From NCBI GenBank assembly GCA_018699415.1, contig JABIQM010000163.1, positions 1 to 51,338 on the forward strand: 51,338 nucleotides of DNA, in the 5' to 3' direction. Each line of letters begins with the position of its first letter. Positions within the stretch are counted from its first letter, which is position 1. The stretch comes from Acidimicrobiaceae bacterium. GTDB lineage: Bacteria > Actinomycetota > Acidimicrobiia > Acidimicrobiales > Aldehydirespiratoraceae. The notes below the pieces were generated by a model, which was not told the origin of the DNA, made no database searches, and was given only the letters and a program-made list of their open reading frames with translations. Positions 48,734 to 51,338 of this stretch are shown here, piece by piece. A program made the position numbers and the translations under genes.

Positions 48734-50128
48734 GTGCACAACGAACTCAGAGAGCAACGACACTCGCCCTGGGTCGCGTTTGCGATGTGTTCGGCCGCCA
48801 TGTACCTCACGACGCTCGACCTCTCGGTCGTCAACGTGGCTTTCCCCAACATTCTCAACGACTTCGGCATCAGCCGTGCCGACGCCTCATGGATCGTCAC
48901 TATCTACAACATCTTCTTCGCGTCGCTGCTGGTGGTTGCCGGCAAGACGGCCGATTCCATCGGACGTCGACGCATGTTCCGAATCGGCGTGGCCCTCTTC
49001 AGCATTGGCTCACTCGGGGCAGCAATAGCCCCATCACTCGGGCCACTCATCGTCGCCCGGGCCGTCCAAGGCGCAGGCGGAGCCATCCTCACACCTGCGA
49101 CGCTCGGCCTGCTCATCGCCGCGTTCCCGCTGGAACGTCGCACGCAGGTAGTCGCCATGTGGGGCGGTGCTGGCGCCCTTGGCGTCGCCAGCGGGCCCAG
49201 CCTCGGCGCACTCGTCATCTCGCTTTCAGACTGGCGGGCTGCGTTCTGGATCAACCTCCCGCTCTGCGCCATCCTGCTGGCCATCAGTGGCCGGTTTTTG
49301 AGCGAATCTCCCCGATCGCCATCTGAACAGCGACCCGACTACGGCGGAGCATCGCTCATCACGCTGGCCCTGGCCGCGCTGGCCCTGGGTATCTCCCAGT
49401 CCGAGGTCTGGGGACCAACCGACGTTCGCACGCTCGGGTGCATCGCCGGTGGCCTTGCCGTTGTCGCCGCGTTCGTTCGCCGCCAAAAAACTCATCCTGA
49501 GCCCATCGTCGACCTCGCACTGTTCGAGAGTCGGTCGTTCACCATCGCGAACTTCTCCGGACTAGCCTTCTTCGCCGGCTTCGCCGCGATGGGGCTTAAC
49601 AATGTGTTGTTCCTGCGCGAAGCCTGGGGTTACGACATCCTCACCGCCGGGCTTCTCACCGCCGCCGCCCCAGTAGTCGTCGCCATCTGTGCCCCCTTCT
49701 CCGGTCAGCTTGCACACCGGCACGGATTCCGGCCATTTGTTGTCATGGGGCCGCTGATCATCGCAGGGTTCATGGTGCTCTTCACCGCCCTCTTCGAATC
49801 TGAGCGACAGCCGGCGCTGTTTCTGATCCTCTACTCAATCCTCGCCATCGGGGTCGGTGCCTTCATTCCTGTGAATACCGCAGCAGCTATGGCTGAGCTA
49901 CCGGCCGATCAACTGTCGGTCGGCGGTGCCGTCAACAACACGTTCCGCCAGGTCGGCTCTGTGCTCGGCATCGCCGCTCTGGTCGCCGTGCTCGGCGACC
50001 CCACCGGTCATGAAGAACTGGTCGACTCGTTCCACCGAGGCTGGTACCTGATCGCGGGCACCATGGTGCTTGCCGGCCTAACGGGGCTCCGTCAACGCCG
50101 CGGCAACTTCTGGCGCCCGATCCTCTAA
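48734..50128 (+). CDS. DHA2-type MFS multidrug exporter (14 segments)
   Basis: A 464-residue MFS protein of the drug:H+ antiporter 2 type, with about fourteen hydrophobic segments. Motif A-like GKTADSIGRRRMFRIG lies near residue 70, the early segment has YLTTLDLSVVNVAFPNILND (motif D1), and ARAVQGAGGAILTPATLGL fits motif B/C. It should export small toxic compounds by proton antiport. GTG 48734 is the start. Its 3' end overlaps that of the convergent MFS gene by 51 bases, so the two messages are complementary there. The substrate is unknown. Confidence 0.85.
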   Translation: MHNELREQRHSPWVAFAMCSAAMYLTTLDLSVVNVAFPNILNDFGISRADASWIVTIYNIFFASLLVVAGKTADSIGRRRMFRIGVALFSIGSLGAAIAPSLGPLIVARAVQGAGGAILTPATLGLLIAAFPLERRTQVVAMWGGAGALGVASGPSLGALVISLSDWRAAFWINLPLCAILLAISGRFLSESPRSPSEQRPDYGGASLITLALAALALGISQSEVWGPTDVRTLGCIAGGLAVVAAFVRRQKTHPEPIVDLALFESRSFTIANFSGLAFFAGFAAMGLNNVLFLREAWGYDILTAGLLTAAAPVVVAICAPFSGQLAHRHGFRPFVVMGPLIIAGFMVLFTALFESERQPALFLILYSILAIGVGAFIPVNTAAAMAELPADQLSVGGAVNNTFRQVGSVLGIAALVAVLGDPTGHEELVDSFHRGWYLIAGTMVLAGLTGLRQRRGNFWRPIL

Positions 50129-51334
50129 ACGGCTTGCGAACGCTGCGCCGATGAAGGAGACGCTGGCGGACAGCACGAACACCCACGTGAACGAGCCGAG
50201 TTGGTCGGCGAGAAGGCCACCGATCTGAGGCGAGATCATCTGGGTGACGCCGAACGCAAGCGTCGCGGCGCTGAAAGCGGGGCCATAGGTGTCCGCGGTG
50301 GTGTGATCGACGATGTGGGCGATGATGAGCGCCGGCATGCCAGAAAACATCAAGCCGGCTCCGAAGGCGGCAATAGCAACCCACGGCTGCGTGCCGGTTA
50401 GAGCAAGCAGCGCACACCCGCCGAAAAGCACGAACGCCGATGTCAGCGTGACCCGCCGACCGATTCTGTCCGACAGCGGCCCGAGTGAAAGACCACCCAG
50501 CACGGTGGCGGCGCCGAGCACCGAAAACATGGTGGCGGCCTGATCGGCAGTGAACCCTGAATCATCTTCGAGTCGGGCCACCAAGAAGCCGATGACGAGA
50601 ATGTAGGCAAAGCCGAACGCGGCATAGGCAACCGTCGCCGGAATCCAACCGGGCACCGTCTTCAGCGCGGTGAAGCCTCCGAAACCCCCCGTGGCGGAAG
50701 GACGGTCACCGTGGCTGCGAAGGAAGACGAACACGCCGATCAAGACGACCACCGCGATTCCGAACTCGATCCGATACAACGTCTGCCAGACCTGATCCCC
50801 GTCGCTGCGCTGATCGAGGTAGCGCGCCATCTGCCCAGCAAAAACCACGCCGACACCAATACCGGAACCAACCAGTCCAACAGCCATTCCTGCACGATGA
50901 GGCGGCAACGTTCGCGCCGCGATTGCCGGTGACGGAATCCAGATCAGTGCTCCACCGAGCCCCATCACCGTGAGAGCGATGGCGAGCGTCGGCCCGTTCG
51001 GCGCGATCGCGGCCAAGCCCAACGCGCTCGTGGAAAGCACCATGCCGATGCGAATGAGCCCGACCAAGGTCACTCGGGAGGCCATCCACGCCACTGCGAA
51101 GGTTCCGACCAGGTAGGCGGCCACGTTGAGCGTGCCGAAGAGACCGGCCACGGTGTTCGACCCGTCGAGAAGGTCATCGCGAGCCCCAGGCAACACGACG
51201 CCCCACGTGAAGCGTCCGAACGCCTGCGCAATGCAGGCCGTGGCCATAACCAACCCGATGACGAGCCACACTCGCTCGGCCAACCCCGCACCATGGTCCA
51301 CGGTTCGCGCTTCGACATCTGGCGAATCCGTCAC
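50078..51334 (-). CDS. MFS transporter (YbfB/YjiJ-like, 12 segments)
   Basis: A 418-residue MFS protein of twelve hydrophobic segments, close to the YbfB/YjiJ and CynX-like groups. The early segment IAQAFGRFTWGVVLPGARDD and the later LSLGPLSDRIGRRVTLTSAF (motif A-like) are visible. The GTG at 51334 is near the end of the window, so the true start could lie beyond it. The substrate cannot be predicted. Its 3' end overlaps the DHA2 exporter gene. Confidence 0.8.
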   Translation of the reverse strand: MTDSPDVEARTVDHGAGLAERVWLVIGLVMATACIAQAFGRFTWGVVLPGARDDLLDGSNTVAGLFGTLNVAAYLVGTFAVAWMASRVTLVGLIRIGMVLSTSALGLAAIAPNGPTLAIALTVMGLGGALIWIPSPAIAARTLPPHRAGMAVGLVGSGIGVGVVFAGQMARYLDQRSDGDQVWQTLYRIEFGIAVVVLIGVFVFLRSHGDRPSATGGFGGFTALKTVPGWIPATVAYAAFGFAYILVIGFLVARLEDDSGFTADQAATMFSVLGAATVLGGLSLGPLSDRIGRRVTLTSAFVLFGGCALLALTGTQPWVAIAAFGAGLMFSGMPALIIAHIVDHTTADTYGPAFSAATLAFGVTQMISPQIGGLLADQLGSFTWVFVLSASVSFIGAAFASRLEDRAPEVAAALTEPR

Positions 51335-51338
51335 TGCG

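Noticed and set aside
1-51338. CRISPR array, tRNA, rRNA, insertion sequence or prophage
   Set aside because: No regular direct repeats, no cloverleaf, no rRNA-like stretch and no transposase or phage domain were recognised in any frame.

Overview
The window is about 51 kb of high-GC DNA (roughly 60-65 % G+C by eye) with densely packed, translationally coupled genes, GTG/TTG starts and actinobacterial-type families (a neocarzinostatin-like surface protein, Dabb, IclR, DHA2 exporters, fused branched-chain-type ABC transporters). I infer an actinobacterium, possibly of the class Acidimicrobiia. There is no rRNA or tRNA gene, no CRISPR array, and no insertion sequence or phage gene that I can recognise.

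Main idea. Between about 1.5 and 42.6 kb the genes look like one large catabolic supercluster, and several resemble enzymes of plant chlorophyll breakdown: an SDR resembling chlorophyll b reductase NOL/NYC1 (8.3-9.1 kb), an alpha/beta hydrolase of chlorophyllase-like build (7.3-8.3 kb), a Rieske oxygenase resembling pheophorbide a oxygenase (39.8-40.9 kb), and on either side of it two proteins of the red chlorophyll catabolite reductase / ferredoxin-dependent bilin reductase superfamily (38.9-39.7 and 40.9-41.7 kb). Lipocalin-like proteins with a shared Y-x-G-P motif occur beside both loci. I propose a bacterial pathway that opens a chlorophyll-type (or other) macrocycle and consumes the pieces. 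The resemblances come from memory of the families, not from a search.

Layout. 0.1-1.5 kb: VTC-domain protein and DUF4956 protein (probably unrelated). 1.5-6.9 kb (-): oxidoreductase, flavin monooxygenase, two Y-x-G-P proteins, a DUF3891-like protein and a small lipocalin-like protein. 7.0-9.1 kb (+): Dabb protein, alpha/beta hydrolase, NOL-like SDR. 9.1-19.5 kb (-): one overlapping operon with a LivH-LivM-LivG fusion, an MFS-LivF fusion, a substrate-binding lipoprotein, a small membrane protein, an acyl-CoA-dehydrogenase-fold flavoprotein, an Asp/Glu-racemase-like enzyme, a beta-propeller lipoprotein and a neocarzinostatin-like surface protein. 19.7-23.7 kb (-): FAD monooxygenase, second racemase-like enzyme, isochorismatase-type amidase, CoA-transferase. 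23.7-26.9 kb (+): HMG-CoA-lyase-like enzyme and a molybdenum hydroxylase large subunit. 26.9-34.7 kb (-): six coupled genes (isochorismatase fold, HyuA, HyuB, MmgE/PrpD, cyclase-family hydrolase, CoA-transferase). 34.8-38.0 kb (+): IclR regulator, nitrilase, isocitrate-lyase/PEP-mutase-type lyase. 38.0-38.8 kb (-): CitE-like lyase. 38.9-42.6 kb (+): the RCCR-like/Rieske/RCCR-like/lipocalin-like operon. 42.9-51.3 kb: MlrC, sulfatase, a small lipoprotein-like protein, a TauD-type dioxygenase and two MFS transporters, with no clear link to the cluster.

Regulation. Five intergenic regions (6.97, 19.59, 21.73, 34.72, 38.87 kb) carry the same inverted-repeat operator, consensus GTTYCGCTCAGNSGAAC, usually with a third half-site upstream. 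They stand before six or more transcription units, including both sides of the only IclR gene. This ties the upper (pigment-like) and lower (imide, amide, CoA and C-C lyase) genes into one probable regulon. The lower genes fit the breakdown of maleimides and dialkylmaleates, the expected oxidation products of tetrapyrroles, to pyruvate and acyl units. The Mg-dechelatase step, a ferredoxin and a reductase for the Rieske enzyme are not in the window.
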